A stretch of 64,000 nt of DNA from Rifleibacterium sp035352635 (lineage in GTDB: Bacteria > Muiribacteriota > Ozemobacteria > Ozemobacterales > Ozemobacteraceae), in NCBI GenBank assembly GCA_035352635.1, contig DAOPYA010000005.1, positions 1 to 64,000 of the forward strand. The letters run 5' to 3'. Numbering within the stretch: the first letter of the stretch is position 1; each line of letters begins with the position of its first letter. The translations under genes and the position numbers were made by a program. The notes beneath the pieces were generated by a model that ran no database searches, was not told the origin of the DNA, and worked only from the letters and a program-made list of their open reading frames with translations. Below, piece after piece: positions 7,446-15,189 of the stretch.

Positions 7446-10327
7446 GCCCTGCCTCCCGGGTCGATATCGCGATGAAGTACAATTACTGTCTGGTCGTCAA
7501 TCTGCTCGCCCCAGGCAGCAGCAGCCGCAAAAATATGTTCAACCATTTCACCGGCAGGCAGATGGGCCGCCTGTGAACACATCGCTGAAAAGCCATCGAA
7601 ACCAATTATTCTCTTCTGGGCATCGGCGGTTTCGACAATCCCGTCGGTATAGAGAACCAGGCTGCTGCCGGGCGAAAGAACCCGTTGATCAGAGCCAATG
7701 CTTGGTTTTTCTTTAACCCCCAGAGGCATTCCGGGTAGCTTAAGTGTTTCAACGTCGCCGTTCTGGCTGACAATAATCGGGTAAGGGTGCCCGGCCGAGG
7801 CAAATTCAAGCAGACCGGTCGTGGGGGTGTAATAAGCAAGCCAGCAGGTCATATAAAGTTTGCGTGCGCCAAACAAAAAGTGCAGTCTGGCGATTTTTTG
7901 CAGAAGTTCGACGGCATCACGGCATTTTTCAGCGTTCAATGCCAGCCAGACCTTAATCGAAGCCTGAATCATGGCTGGGGCAATGCCGTGACCGGTAACA
8001 TCGCCGGCAGTTAACAGGACTCGGCCATCGGCAAGTCGAAACCAGTCAAAATGATCGCCGCCCAGCTCGGTTGCGGTCAGGCAGCGGCCGCACAGTTGCC
8101 AGTCATCGCCAAGCAGTGATGCTTCCGGCCACAGGGTTTCCTGAACGGTGCGGGCTACCTGCAATTCCTGAAAGTTTTCCATGGTTCGGCCGAGACTGCC
8201 AAGCATCGCGTCAAACTCAACCATTGTGGCCCCTGGAAGCCTGACGCGGAAGTTTCCAGCCAGAACTGCTTCGAGAGCGCCACGCAAAACGCCCACCGGC
8301 TGCAAAAGAAGAGAGGAGGTAACTGCCGCCGCGAACAGAGCAAGAATAACAACGAGCACGGCAAGAATCTGCAAGTTTCTTCTGAGAATGGCTATTTTCT
8401 GGTCAATGACCTCATAAGGCCGGGCCAGAATAAGAATGTAACCACTGAGATTGCTGCCACGCATGGCGCTGATCAGGTAGCGCCCGCCGGCGACTGTTGC
8501 GGTGATATGAGCCGGGATACCGCTTTTGAGAACCTGGTCAGCAAGACTTCTGAGTTCATTCTGCCTGGCGGTAGAGCGCTTGGGAAATGCAGGCCAGAAA
8601 GGCGACATTGAAACCGGAATCGCTGCCAGGCGAGGCTGCAAGGGCTGAAACCTCTGTTCAGACGCCCGGCAGGCTTTTAACAGATACGACCGCTGCAAAG
8701 CGCTCTGCGAGAGAAAGGCGAACAGCATGCCCCGGGCGCGATTTGTCGAGTCAACAACAAAGTCAATGTAGGTCGGCATAACGCTGGCCAACAGGTTAAG
8801 AATGCCGACTTTGCCTGAGTTCAGAATCAGTGAACGCGCCAGCCAGCCGCCCATACTGTTAACCACCGACGAGAGGTCAGCGGATTTTCGTTCAGTTTCG
8901 TCATAAGTGCCGTTAAGAACTTCGAGCAGCATTTCTCCGTAGATAACCATGGATTCTTTTTTTGTGGATTTTCGGCCATCAGGAGTTTCGCGGCTGAATG
9001 AATATGAGTCGCCGAAACTGACAAGAAGAACCTGGTGCATAACATCACTGAAACCGAGCAACTTGCCGGTCTGCTTGAAGGCGGTCTTGAATTCGGGTTC
9101 AGGCAGATTACGAATTTTGCTGATATGTGCTTTATAAAGACTTTCGATCTTGCGATAATCGTATAACAAACCTTCGTCAAGCAGAGTGAGCTCTTCAATA
9201 TTACGTTTCTGCAAGCTGTCGACCAGAACGACTTCTTGTTCAGCGCGGTCTGCCAGGCCGGTAAAAACGAGTAATACCAGCGGTATGCCGGCACCGAAAA
9301 GCAGCAATGCTGAAATTCTCAGCTTCAAACCAGGGTATAATCTTGTTACACCGATAAAAAGCGGGGTAAGCACCAGAAATGCGATCAGAGAAGCAATATT
9401 GATGGCAAAACTGACACCACGGTGGAATTGCCCGGTCTCAACCGGGTAAACAGTGCGGGCGACAACCACGGCGCCATCGTCGGTGTAGAGTTTTACGCCG
9501 GGGCGGCCTTCGCATACGAAATCGTTTTCGCCAATTGGCGCGGCATTAAGCAACGCGGTGGTCTGTGAGGCAAAACCATGGCCCGCTGGCAGAAGAACCG
9601 ATGGCTGTGCCGGGTCCTGCCAGGCAAACAGGTAGTTACGCCCATACAGGCGGCGGGCCTGCAGAATCGAGTTATCAAGAAGGCTGCCCGGTGCCATGGC
9701 GCTCTTTCTGATAAAGACAAGCAGATGGCCGCTTGCGGCACCGTTTTTATCATGCAGCGCAAACCAGCCACCCCACTGGCGATCATGTGAAGAGCCTATT
9801 CTTACGATGGCTTCGGGGCTTTGGTTGATGATTTTATGGGCAGCGCGGTAACCCGAAAACTGAATTACGAAACGTTGGTATTTATCTGCCAGCGCCGGTT
9901 GTCTGACACATTCAAAAAAGCGGCGGGCCACAAATTTTGCCGGAGCCGGCAAAAACGGCAAGGTCAGACAATCGCCGGCCGGATCATAAACGTGGATTTC
10001 GAGAGCACCTGGGTGAGCCTTGATGATCTGTTGCAGGCGTTGCGAAAAAACGGCCGACGGAAATGGAATTGCGGCTATGTTCTTGAATTCGGCGTCAAAA
10101 CGCTGAAGGGGTTCAGCCCGTGCTGCCACTGCCCCAAGCAGACTGGTCATGCGGTTTCGTTCGAATGCAAGACGCTCTGCCGCGTCAGCTGCGGCAAAAT
10201 ACTGATTAAGGCCCTGAAAGAGCATCCAGGGCAAAAAAATGATTATCAGGGCCTTCAAGGCGGCCTGCAAAGAGGTCGCCAGCGGCTGCCGGCGCACAAC
10301 CTCCGGCAACCTTGAAAGCCACATCAT
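7442..10327 (-). CDS. Membrane-bound SpoIIE-type PP2C serine/threonine phosphatase with HAMP domain (first paralogue)
   Basis: This 961-residue protein has the same plan as its downstream neighbour and is probably its tandem paralogue. A helix near 26-46 is followed by an outer segment, paired helices at about 307-357, another outer segment, a helix near 650-675, a HAMP linker and a PP2C/SpoIIE domain at about 735-955. Catalytic motifs are complete: ELGGDHFDW, GDVTGHG, LYTDGIVET and DDQTV. The extracytoplasmic parts differ clearly from those of the neighbour, so the two probably sense different cues and act on a shared target. The gene lies 18 bases after the TPR gene and overlaps the next phosphatase gene by four bases. 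Confidence 0.88.
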   Translation of the reverse strand: MMWLSRLPEVVRRQPLATSLQAALKALIIIFLPWMLFQGLNQYFAAADAAERLAFERNRMTSLLGAVAARAEPLQRFDAEFKNIAAIPFPSAVFSQRLQQIIKAHPGALEIHVYDPAGDCLTLPFLPAPAKFVARRFFECVRQPALADKYQRFVIQFSGYRAAHKIINQSPEAIVRIGSSHDRQWGGWFALHDKNGAASGHLLVFIRKSAMAPGSLLDNSILQARRLYGRNYLFAWQDPAQPSVLLPAGHGFASQTTALLNAAPIGENDFVCEGRPGVKLYTDDGAVVVARTVYPVETGQFHRGVSFAINIASLIAFLVLTPLFIGVTRLYPGLKLRISALLLFGAGIPLVLLVFTGLADRAEQEVVLVDSLQKRNIEELTLLDEGLLYDYRKIESLYKAHISKIRNLPEPEFKTAFKQTGKLLGFSDVMHQVLLVSFGDSYSFSRETPDGRKSTKKESMVIYGEMLLEVLNGTYDETERKSADLSSVVNSMGGWLARSLILNSGKVGILNLLASVMPTYIDFVVDSTNRARGMLFAFLSQSALQRSYLLKACRASEQRFQPLQPRLAAIPVSMSPFWPAFPKRSTARQNELRSLADQVLKSGIPAHITATVAGGRYLISAMRGSNLSGYILILARPYEVIDQKIAILRRNLQILAVLVVILALFAAAVTSSLLLQPVGVLRGALEAVLAGNFRVRLPGATMVEFDAMLGSLGRTMENFQELQVARTVQETLWPEASLLGDDWQLCGRCLTATELGGDHFDWFRLADGRVLLTAGDVTGHGIAPAMIQASIKVWLALNAEKCRDAVELLQKIARLHFLFGARKLYMTCWLAYYTPTTGLLEFASAGHPYPIIVSQNGDVETLKLPGMPLGVKEKPSIGSDQRVLSPGSSLVLYTDGIVETADAQKRIIGFDGFSAMCSQAAHLPAGEMVEHIFAAAAAWGEQIDDQTVIVLHRDIDPGGRA

Positions 10328-10345
10328 CAGCAGTCTGCCCCTTTG

Positions 10346-11803
10346 TCAATAGAATTGAAGGTTAAGCGGCGGGTCATAGTTGATTTTGGTTATGGTAATT
10401 TCAGAGGCTTCGATGACCGGCTGGCGGCGCGAACTGAAGGTGCCTGAATTATTGTTTTTGATCTTGTCGACGCGAAGAATTCGCCCTTTAACCGTAACTG
10501 TGGCCCTGACAGCAATGCGCGGATCATTGGGAAGATCTTTTGGAAACTCGATTTCGAAAGAATAATCCATGTTCGCATAGGCATTAACCGAAGGCTGGCT
10601 GTTAACGAACAGGTATTTGCGGCCTTTGCGGGTTGAGACGAATTCGATGGTGCCACGCCATTCAACGGCCCGGCCAATATAGGGAATAGCATTGCGGCTG
10701 ACATCGTAAACATCGAAGCTTCGGCCGATATTAGCCTCATTACTGGTCTGCCGGCGTTCGGTATTAACTTTTTCCTGGGCTTTATTTTTGTTGATCCAGA
10801 AGCGGCAGGTGTTGATCATTTCATCAGACTGACGAATCTGATCGCCGGTAAGACTGCCATAAGTGCGGGCCATCGAAAGCAGGGGTTCGGCCTTGTCGTA
10901 TTCACCGCGCTGGTAATAGTAAGAACCACGACTGAAATAGTTATAGCTTTGCCGGCCGGCAAGGTATGAGAGTTTGCCTTCGGCTTCTTTGAGCTTCGGG
11001 TTCATTTCGAGGCATTTGCGGAACTGGAAAACTGCGTCTTCGAGGCGTTCCTGGGCTTCGTAAGCTTCTCCGAGTGCGAAATGGGCTTTAATCATGTCGT
11101 TTTGCAGCCTGATTGACTGATTAAAGAAAGTTTCTGCCTTCTGGGGCATGCTGGTTTTCATGTAAATCAGGCCGATGGCATAGGGAATCTCTGCATCGTT
11201 AGGGGCGTTAGCCTGGGCTTTAAGGTAACGTGACAGCGCATCGCTGTAGCTGTTCTGCTTAAAATAAAGGAAACCCGCCAGTTTGTTGAGGGATGAGTCG
11301 TTTGGGCGGTCGCGCAGCGCGAGATCGAAATATTTCAGGGCTTCATCGGTGCGCCCCTGGGTCAGGAGCTGGCGAGCGCGTTTTTCGGCTTCATCAGAAG
11401 ACATGGTGCTGAATTCGGTCTGTTGCACGGTCTCTTTGCCCTGGAGTTTAAGCTGGGCACTGACGTCATCGGCCAGAGTATTTTTGAGGGCATCGAGTTC
11501 GCGGCGGGCTGCGAGATAATCAGGGCGCAGCTGCACAGCAATCTGAAACTCGATCAGGGCTTCTTTAATAAAGCCCTGGGCCTTGTAGACCCGGCCGAGA
11601 TTGTAATGGGCTTCGGGGTAACGCTGATCGAGTTCAAGAGCAGCCTTGAACTCGCGATAAGCTTCAAGGTAGCGGTTCTTGTAAAAATGGTTCAAGCCGA
11701 CATCGACATGAAACTTTGGTGTTGATGCTTCAAGATAGCCGGCAAGCAAAAGCATGGCGGCGATCGCCAGCATGATAGCCGGCAGGTTTCTTGTTCTGGC
11801 CAT
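10346..11803 (-). CDS. Exported TPR-repeat protein with C-terminal beta domain
   Basis: This 485-residue protein begins with a signal peptide (about 8-27). Tandem tetratricopeptide repeats fill residues 30 to about 330, with repeated A-x-YNLG/A-x-GLIY and YPEAHYNLG-type helices. A C-terminal domain of about 110 residues (from AIPYIGRAVEW) is predicted mostly beta and resembles an OB-type fold, though no family was identified. TPR arrays hold protein partners. Its position as first gene before two sensor phosphatases suggests that it is a periplasmic or membrane-side partner of them, but that is inference. An AAGGGG site lies six bases before the ATG. Confidence 0.8.
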   Translation of the reverse strand: MARTRNLPAIMLAIAAMLLLAGYLEASTPKFHVDVGLNHFYKNRYLEAYREFKAALELDQRYPEAHYNLGRVYKAQGFIKEALIEFQIAVQLRPDYLAARRELDALKNTLADDVSAQLKLQGKETVQQTEFSTMSSDEAEKRARQLLTQGRTDEALKYFDLALRDRPNDSSLNKLAGFLYFKQNSYSDALSRYLKAQANAPNDAEIPYAIGLIYMKTSMPQKAETFFNQSIRLQNDMIKAHFALGEAYEAQERLEDAVFQFRKCLEMNPKLKEAEGKLSYLAGRQSYNYFSRGSYYYQRGEYDKAEPLLSMARTYGSLTGDQIRQSDEMINTCRFWINKNKAQEKVNTERRQTSNEANIGRSFDVYDVSRNAIPYIGRAVEWRGTIEFVSTRKGRKYLFVNSQPSVNAYANMDYSFEIEFPKDLPNDPRIAVRATVTVKGRILRVDKIKNNNSGTFSSRRQPVIEASEITITKINYDPPLNLQFY

Positions 11804-11881
11804 TAAAAACCCCTTATTTTAAATCGGAACCTGCCCTATAACCAGGCCCGTGCTTATCTGACAGTAATGAGTGCTGAGGTG

Positions 11882-12157
11882 TCAGCGAATATTATTCAGA
11901 TCTTCAAGACGCTTTGCCGATTCTTCCTGGGCATCGATAACCTTGTTAAGGTCTTCTTTGATCGCTTTGCCATCATAACCCACCAGGCTGGCGGCTTCAG
12001 CGAACTTTGCCTTTTCTCTTAATGCATCGGATTTGCTCAGCGGAGCTTTGGTGGTGTTTTCTGCAACCGGGGCCGGTGTTTTTGGGGCCTCGGGCGCACC
12101 ACCGCAACCACAGAGCAGGCTGGCAGAAGCGAACAGCAGAAAAGCATATTTTTTCAT
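11882..12157 (-). CDS. Small putative lipoprotein
   Basis: This 91-residue protein has a typical lipoprotein signal: a lysine-rich start, a hydrophobic stretch, and the lipobox LLCG followed by Cys18. A proline/alanine-rich linker (about 22-40) and a charged helical segment (about 40-91) follow. Nothing further identifies a function. A GAGG motif sits seven bases before the ATG. It is transcribed toward the TPR gene, 78 bases away, and could be co-transcribed with it. It may serve as an outer-membrane-anchored helper of unknown role. Confidence 0.7.
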   Translation of the reverse strand: MKKYAFLLFASASLLCGCGGAPEAPKTPAPVAENTTKAPLSKSDALREKAKFAEAASLVGYDGKAIKEDLNKVIDAQEESAKRLEDLNNIR

Positions 12158-12228
12158 TTCTTAACCTCGTCGTTCAGATCGTCATTTTTCAGGTTAATAC
12201 TTTTCGGTGGCATGCACAAGCTCAGGCA

Positions 12229-12257
12229 TTGACTATTTGAGGCATTTTGTCTTAAAG
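12229..12257 (+). promoter_or_regulatory. Possible promoter of yciH giving a very short leader
   Basis: TTGACT (12229-12234) is followed after 17 bases by TTAAAG (12252-12257). The yciH ATG at 12267 is only nine bases beyond. The -10 match is weak, so this is a tentative call. Confidence 0.35.
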
Positions 12258-12266
12258 TTGATCATT

Positions 12267-12647
12267 ATGAGCAAAAACCAGAAGGGCGGGCTTGTCTACT
12301 CGAGTGAATGGGGTCGAATGTGCCCCGACTGCGAGCAACCGGTCGAACAATGTCGCTGCCGCAAGCAGGCGGCGCAAACAGCGGGGCCCGCGACGGGCAG
12401 ACCGGCCGACGGCATTGTCAGGGTCAGCCGTGAAACGAAGGGCCGCAAAGGCAGTGGTGTTACCCTTATCAGTGGCCTGCCGGGCGGCGAAGAAGGCCTC
12501 AAAAAACTCGCCGCTGAACTGAAAAAAAAGTGCGGCGCGGGCGGTGCCATAAAAGATGGGGTCATCGAAATTCAAGGCGATCACCGAGATCGCCTGATCG
12601 ACGAACTGCAGAAGCTTGGCTACAAAGTCAAGAGATGCGGCGGCTGA
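12267..12647 (+). CDS. yciH: Stress-response translation initiation inhibitor YciH (SUI1/eIF1 family)
   Basis: This small eIF1-like protein binds the 30S subunit and influences start-site selection. From the chosen ATG it has 126 residues. An N-terminal CPDC/CRC cysteine pair (about 18-31) looks like a small zinc knuckle. The C-terminal SUI1 core (about 55-126) has GVTLISGLPGGEEGL, LKKKCGAGGA and DHRDRLIDELQKLGYKVKR. An upstream in-frame ATG at 12207 would add 20 residues unlike the family, so it is not used. No Shine-Dalgarno motif is visible at 12267, which is interesting for a protein that monitors initiation. Confidence 0.9.
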   Translation: MSKNQKGGLVYSSEWGRMCPDCEQPVEQCRCRKQAAQTAGPATGRPADGIVRVSRETKGRKGSGVTLISGLPGGEEGLKKLAAELKKKCGAGGAIKDGVIEIQGDHRDRLIDELQKLGYKVKRCGG

Positions 12648-12680
12648 AACCCCGCAAAAAACCATTTATATAAGAGCACA

Positions 12681-12740
12681 TCGAGCATTTCTCACCGATT
12701 CGACGGCGTGGCCCATCAGCCGTCTTCTCTCCACGCCTTG
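12681..12740 (+). repeat. Intergenic structured repeat, copy A
   Basis: A 19-base core at 12687-12705 is identical to 28056-28074. The following part (GGCCCATCAG, then CTTCTCTCCACGCCT at 12724-12738) matches copy C at 14960-15023 in pieces. Two mutually exclusive stems are possible: GACGGC (12702-12707) with GCCGTC (12719-12724), or GGCGTGG (12705-12711) with CCACGCC (12731-12737). The copy lies between two convergent genes. Its transcription direction is unknown; the strand given is that of the read sequence. Confidence 0.6.
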
Positions 12741-12810
12741 CATTGAAATATTCAATGAGCTTTTGTATAGACAGTGACGACAGGGCGCTCTCAGCGCCAG
12801 ATATTTTCGG

Positions 12811-13614
12811 TCAGCTCACCGGGTCTTTCTGGGCGGCAATCATGGCGGCAGTGACTTGCGGGTGGTGATAGCGACGACGACCCTCGCTCCACCAGAACAT
12901 TTGAATTGCTTCAACCGGGCAGAATTGCAGGCAGGCCATGCACTGCTCGCATTTTTTCTGCCAGACGGGGCGACTGGCACTGTTCAACCTGATATTGCCG
13001 GCCGGGCAAACCTGCTGACAGATGCCACAACCAGTACAGTTCTGCAAAGACCTGAAATACCGGTCTGACCGGCCCACCCATTTAGAAAAACCGCGCCACA
13101 TCAACTCAACTGGCATCGACAGAGGCTGGGGCAAGGTTTCGATCTCACAGGAACGGCGGTCGCGAATCAGTTCAGCGAGCCGGGCCAGTCGAGTTTCGGC
13201 TGCCGCCAGCATAGCCGCATTGCGACGTTCTGAGTAAGCGCCATACAACGGGGTATAATTTCCGGGCATAATCAATTGCCAGCCCGCAGAAAGCTCAACA
13301 TGACAGTTTTCTTCGAGAGTAGCAGCAAAAATGCCCGCAGCCGAGCCGGCTGCCCCACCACAGGTGGCAATGGCCGCAACATAGGGTCTGCCGGTAAACT
13401 TCAGACATTGCAGAGCGTTGCTGACCAGCATGGGAATGCCGCAAGCATAAACAGGAAAAACGAAAACAACCGTTTCACTGTCGATGGTCAGGGGAGCGCT
13501 TTTCTGAAGACCTGCCAGAGCGATCAAACGCGCATCTCCAAGTTGGGCCGCCAGGGAACGGGCGGTCATCAGAGAATTTCCGGTTCCGGAAAAATATAGC
13601 ACCGTAGCACTCAT
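12811..13614 (-). CDS. EFR1-like flavodoxin/ferredoxin fusion protein
   Basis: This 267-residue redox protein combines a flavodoxin-like N-terminal domain and two [4Fe-4S] sites. The FMN phosphate loop is FSGTGNS (about 8-14). VFPVYACGIP (about 52-61) and ATCGG (about 83-87) are typical of the EFR1 family. The C-terminal ferredoxin part has CTGCGICQQVCP (about 191-202) and CEQCMACLQFCP (about 220-231), each with the C-x2-C-x2-C-x3-C pattern. It probably shuttles electrons between low-potential donors in the cytoplasm of an anaerobe; the partner is unknown. The start is supported by GGAGG eight bases upstream. Confidence 0.88.
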   Translation of the reverse strand: MSATVLYFSGTGNSLMTARSLAAQLGDARLIALAGLQKSAPLTIDSETVVFVFPVYACGIPMLVSNALQCLKFTGRPYVAAIATCGGAAGSAAGIFAATLEENCHVELSAGWQLIMPGNYTPLYGAYSERRNAAMLAAAETRLARLAELIRDRRSCEIETLPQPLSMPVELMWRGFSKWVGRSDRYFRSLQNCTGCGICQQVCPAGNIRLNSASRPVWQKKCEQCMACLQFCPVEAIQMFWWSEGRRRYHHPQVTAAMIAAQKDPVS

Positions 13615-13855
13615 GCTTAAAGCCTCCGTTACGAATGAAAATCACCGACTGGCAGAAAAGGGCTTCGCCAGGTCACAACAACCCGCTAATTTCAGTTTTG
13701 CGATGCAGAGCCAGGCAGTTTGCCGAAGGCAAGTCGTTAAAGCAGCATTTCCGTGCAAACCAGCAACATTGCAGACACTTCTATGGCGGGGAAGAAATTG
13801 CAAAATATACTGTTACCCTGCAAAGTTACCCCATTTTGTGTAGTAAATCAAATTC

Positions 13856-13925
13856 GCCCCGAATTGTGGTAAGAGATTTTCAAAAAGGGCATATTCGCAC
13901 AAAAAATTACCACAATTTTTGGGGC
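13856..13925. repeat. Long imperfect inverted repeat in an intergenic region
   Basis: The arms GCCCC-GAATTGTGGTAA (13856-13872) and TTACCACAATTTTTGGGGC (13907-13925) are complementary over about 17 bases with a two-base bulge, around a 34-base AT-rich loop. No T-run follows either arm, so it does not look like an intrinsic terminator. It is the only structured element seen in 13615-13965 apart from the terminator at its right side. No open frame there is convincing. Confidence 0.55.
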
Positions 13926-13969
13926 AAAACAAAAATGGTGCAGGCAGGTTAACCAAATCTGCAAACATG

Positions 13970-13996
13970 AAAAAACCCGCTTTGGCAGCGGGCTTG
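13970..13996 (-). terminator. Rho-independent terminator of the tRNA operon
   Basis: On the minus strand an AGCCCGC/GCGGGTT stem with the loop TGCCAAA is followed directly by a run of T. It lies about 35 bases past the last tRNA of the array. Confidence 0.85.
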
Positions 13997-14032
13997 TTAG
14001 ATAAAATTTTATAATATTCGAGCAAAAAAAAA

Positions 14033-14105
14033 TGGAGCATGGCGGATTTGAACCGACGACCCACTGATTAAGAGTCAGTTGCTCTACCAGCTGAGCTAAT
14101 GCTCC
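14033..14105 (-). tRNA. tRNA-Lys (anticodon CTT)
   Basis: This is a full cloverleaf: acceptor GGAGCAT/ATGCTCC, D arm starting AGCTCAG, anticodon stem ACTGA/TCAGT with loop CTCTTAA, and T arm with GGTTCAAATCC. The discriminator is A and the CCA end is not encoded. It is the last gene of the array. It decodes AAG. Confidence 0.96.
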
Positions 14106-14137
14106 ATGGGGTCTGCCAAGGCAAACCCCGTCTTAAG

Positions 14138-14209
14138 TGAGCCGCGTTGGATTTGAACCAACGACCCCCTGATTAAAAGTCAGATGCTCTACCCCTGAGC
14201 TAGCGGCCC
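14138..14209 (-). tRNA. tRNA-Lys (anticodon TTT)
   Basis: The acceptor is GGGCCGC/GCGGCTC (one G-T pair). The anticodon loop is CTTTTAA, and the T arm has GGTTCAAATCC. The discriminator is A and CCA is not encoded. It decodes AAA/AAG and is 33 bases from the neighbouring tRNA-Lys. Confidence 0.96.
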
Positions 14210-14228
14210 GAAAAATACAAATAACCAA

Positions 14229-14302
14229 CGCGCCTGGAAGGATTCGAACCCTCAACCTACGGATCCGAAGTCCGTTGCTCTATCCAATTGAGCTACAGGC
14301 GC
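14229..14302 (-). tRNA. tRNA-Arg (anticodon TCG)
   Basis: The acceptor is GCGCCTG/CAGGCGC. The anticodon stem ACGGA/TCCGT carries the loop CTTCGGA, and the T arm has GGTTCGAATCC. The discriminator is G and no CCA is encoded. It reads CGA and related CGN codons without needing an inosine anticodon. Confidence 0.95.
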
Positions 14303-14309
14303 TCAACAG

Positions 14310-14382
14310 GGACGAAGACGGGACTCGAACCCGCAACGACAAGATCCACAATCTTGGGCACTACCATTGTGCTACTTCGTCC
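14310..14382 (-). tRNA. tRNA-His (anticodon GTG)
   Basis: The acceptor GACGAAG/CTTCGTC is preceded by an encoded G at -1 that pairs with the C discriminator, the hallmark of tRNA-His. The anticodon loop is TTGTGGA. CCA is not encoded. Confidence 0.96.
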
Positions 14383-14411
14383 ATGAAGTTATGAACAGGA
14401 ACAGCCCGCAA

Positions 14412-14485
14412 CGCGCCAGAGAGGACTCGAACCCCTGGCCCGCAGCTTAGAAGGCTGCTGCTCTATCCACCTGAGCTACTGGCGC
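14412..14485 (-). tRNA. tRNA-Arg (anticodon TCT)
   Basis: The acceptor is GCGCCAG/CTGGCGC. The anticodon stem GCAGC/GCTGC carries the loop CTTCTAA. The discriminator is G and CCA is not encoded. It reads AGA/AGG. Confidence 0.95.
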
Positions 14486-14501
14486 AACCAAAGATAAAAA
14501 A

Positions 14502-14574
14502 AGCGGGAAACGGGACTTGAACCCGCGACATCCACCTTGGCAAGGTGGCGCTCTACCAACTGAGCTATTCCCGC
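14502..14574 (-). tRNA. tRNA-Gly (anticodon GCC)
   Basis: The acceptor is GCGGGAA/TTCCCGC. The anticodon stem CCACC/GGTGG carries the loop TTGCCAA. The discriminator is T and no CCA is encoded. It reads GGC/GGT. Confidence 0.96.
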
Positions 14575-14588
14575 AAATCTGCAACCGA

Positions 14589-14661
14589 TCGGGGCGACTG
14601 GACTCGAACCAGCGGCCCTCTGGTCCCAAACCAGATGCGCTACCAACTGCGCCACGCCCCG
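14589..14661 (-). tRNA. tRNA-Pro (anticodon TGG)
   Basis: The acceptor is CGGGGCG/CGCCCCG. The anticodon stem TCTGG/CCAGA carries the loop TTTGGGA. The discriminator is A and no CCA is encoded. It is the promoter-proximal gene of the seven-tRNA array. Confidence 0.96.
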
Positions 14662-14693
14662 GGACGCTGCGACCTTGCGTTGCAACGAAAGGT

Positions 14694-14722
14694 ATATTAA
14701 CAGAGTTCTTTTTTACAGTCAA
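14694..14722 (-). promoter_or_regulatory. Strong sigma-70-type promoter of the tRNA array
   Basis: On the minus strand TTGACT (14722-14717) and TAATAT (14699-14694) are separated by exactly 17 bases. Transcription would start about 25 bases before tRNA-Pro. All seven tRNAs follow with short spacers and end at the terminator near 13980. Confidence 0.85.
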
Positions 14723-14946
14723 GCATTTTTTGTTTATTTTTTTTAAAAAAGGCAAAACATTGTGTACAACGGCGTTGCATCAGACATATCGATAAACAGC
14801 CATGAAGAAACCAGTGAAATTTAACCTGGAACACACAGCGCCCAAAAATCTGTTACGCCGCACAACAACTCATCGACTTATTCTCTTAAACCAATACACC
14901 TTGATTTTACGCCATTATTGAATCCTGCAAATATAAAACCAACTGA

Positions 14947-15096
14947 CTTCACCGGCGCGGCCATCAGTCGGGCGGCACCTGCCGCACTCCCGGCGCAATA
15001 ATCCCGCCTTCTGCCCACGCCTGGACTATTCTTCGTAAGGAGTCAGTAACACCGGCTTTAATTCTGCAGTTATCAATAAATAATAATGCGAACCTG
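14947..15096 (+). repeat. Intergenic structured repeat, copy C
   Basis: The left block TTCACCG-GCGCGGCCATCAGTCGGGCGGC matches copy B. The middle CTTCTGCCCACGCCTGG (15009-15025) matches copy A. The right block around GCTTTAATTCTGCAGTTA (15055-15072) matches 28122-28139 of copy B. GGCGCGG and CCACGCC can pair with one mismatch. It lies in the 528-base gap between the tRNA array and wecC. The remainder of that gap (14723-14946) shows nothing I can name. Confidence 0.5.
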
Positions 15097-15103
15097 ACTT
15101 CTC

Positions 15104-15132
15104 TTGAATTGCATATTGTTGTTGGCTGATAT
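15104..15132 (+). promoter_or_regulatory. Possible promoter of the polysaccharide operon
   Basis: TTGAAT (15104-15109) and TGATAT (15127-15132) are 17 bases apart. They lie about 57 bases before the wecC ATG, just after structured repeat copy C. Confidence 0.4.
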
Positions 15133-15189
15133 TTCTGGTACATTGCACCCGTTATCAAGACTTTGCATGAGGGCGAGGTAATTAATTCG

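Noticed and set aside
14447..14755. Protein frames across the tRNA array
   Set aside because: They are artefacts of the repeated tRNA sequences; the cloverleafs explain the region.
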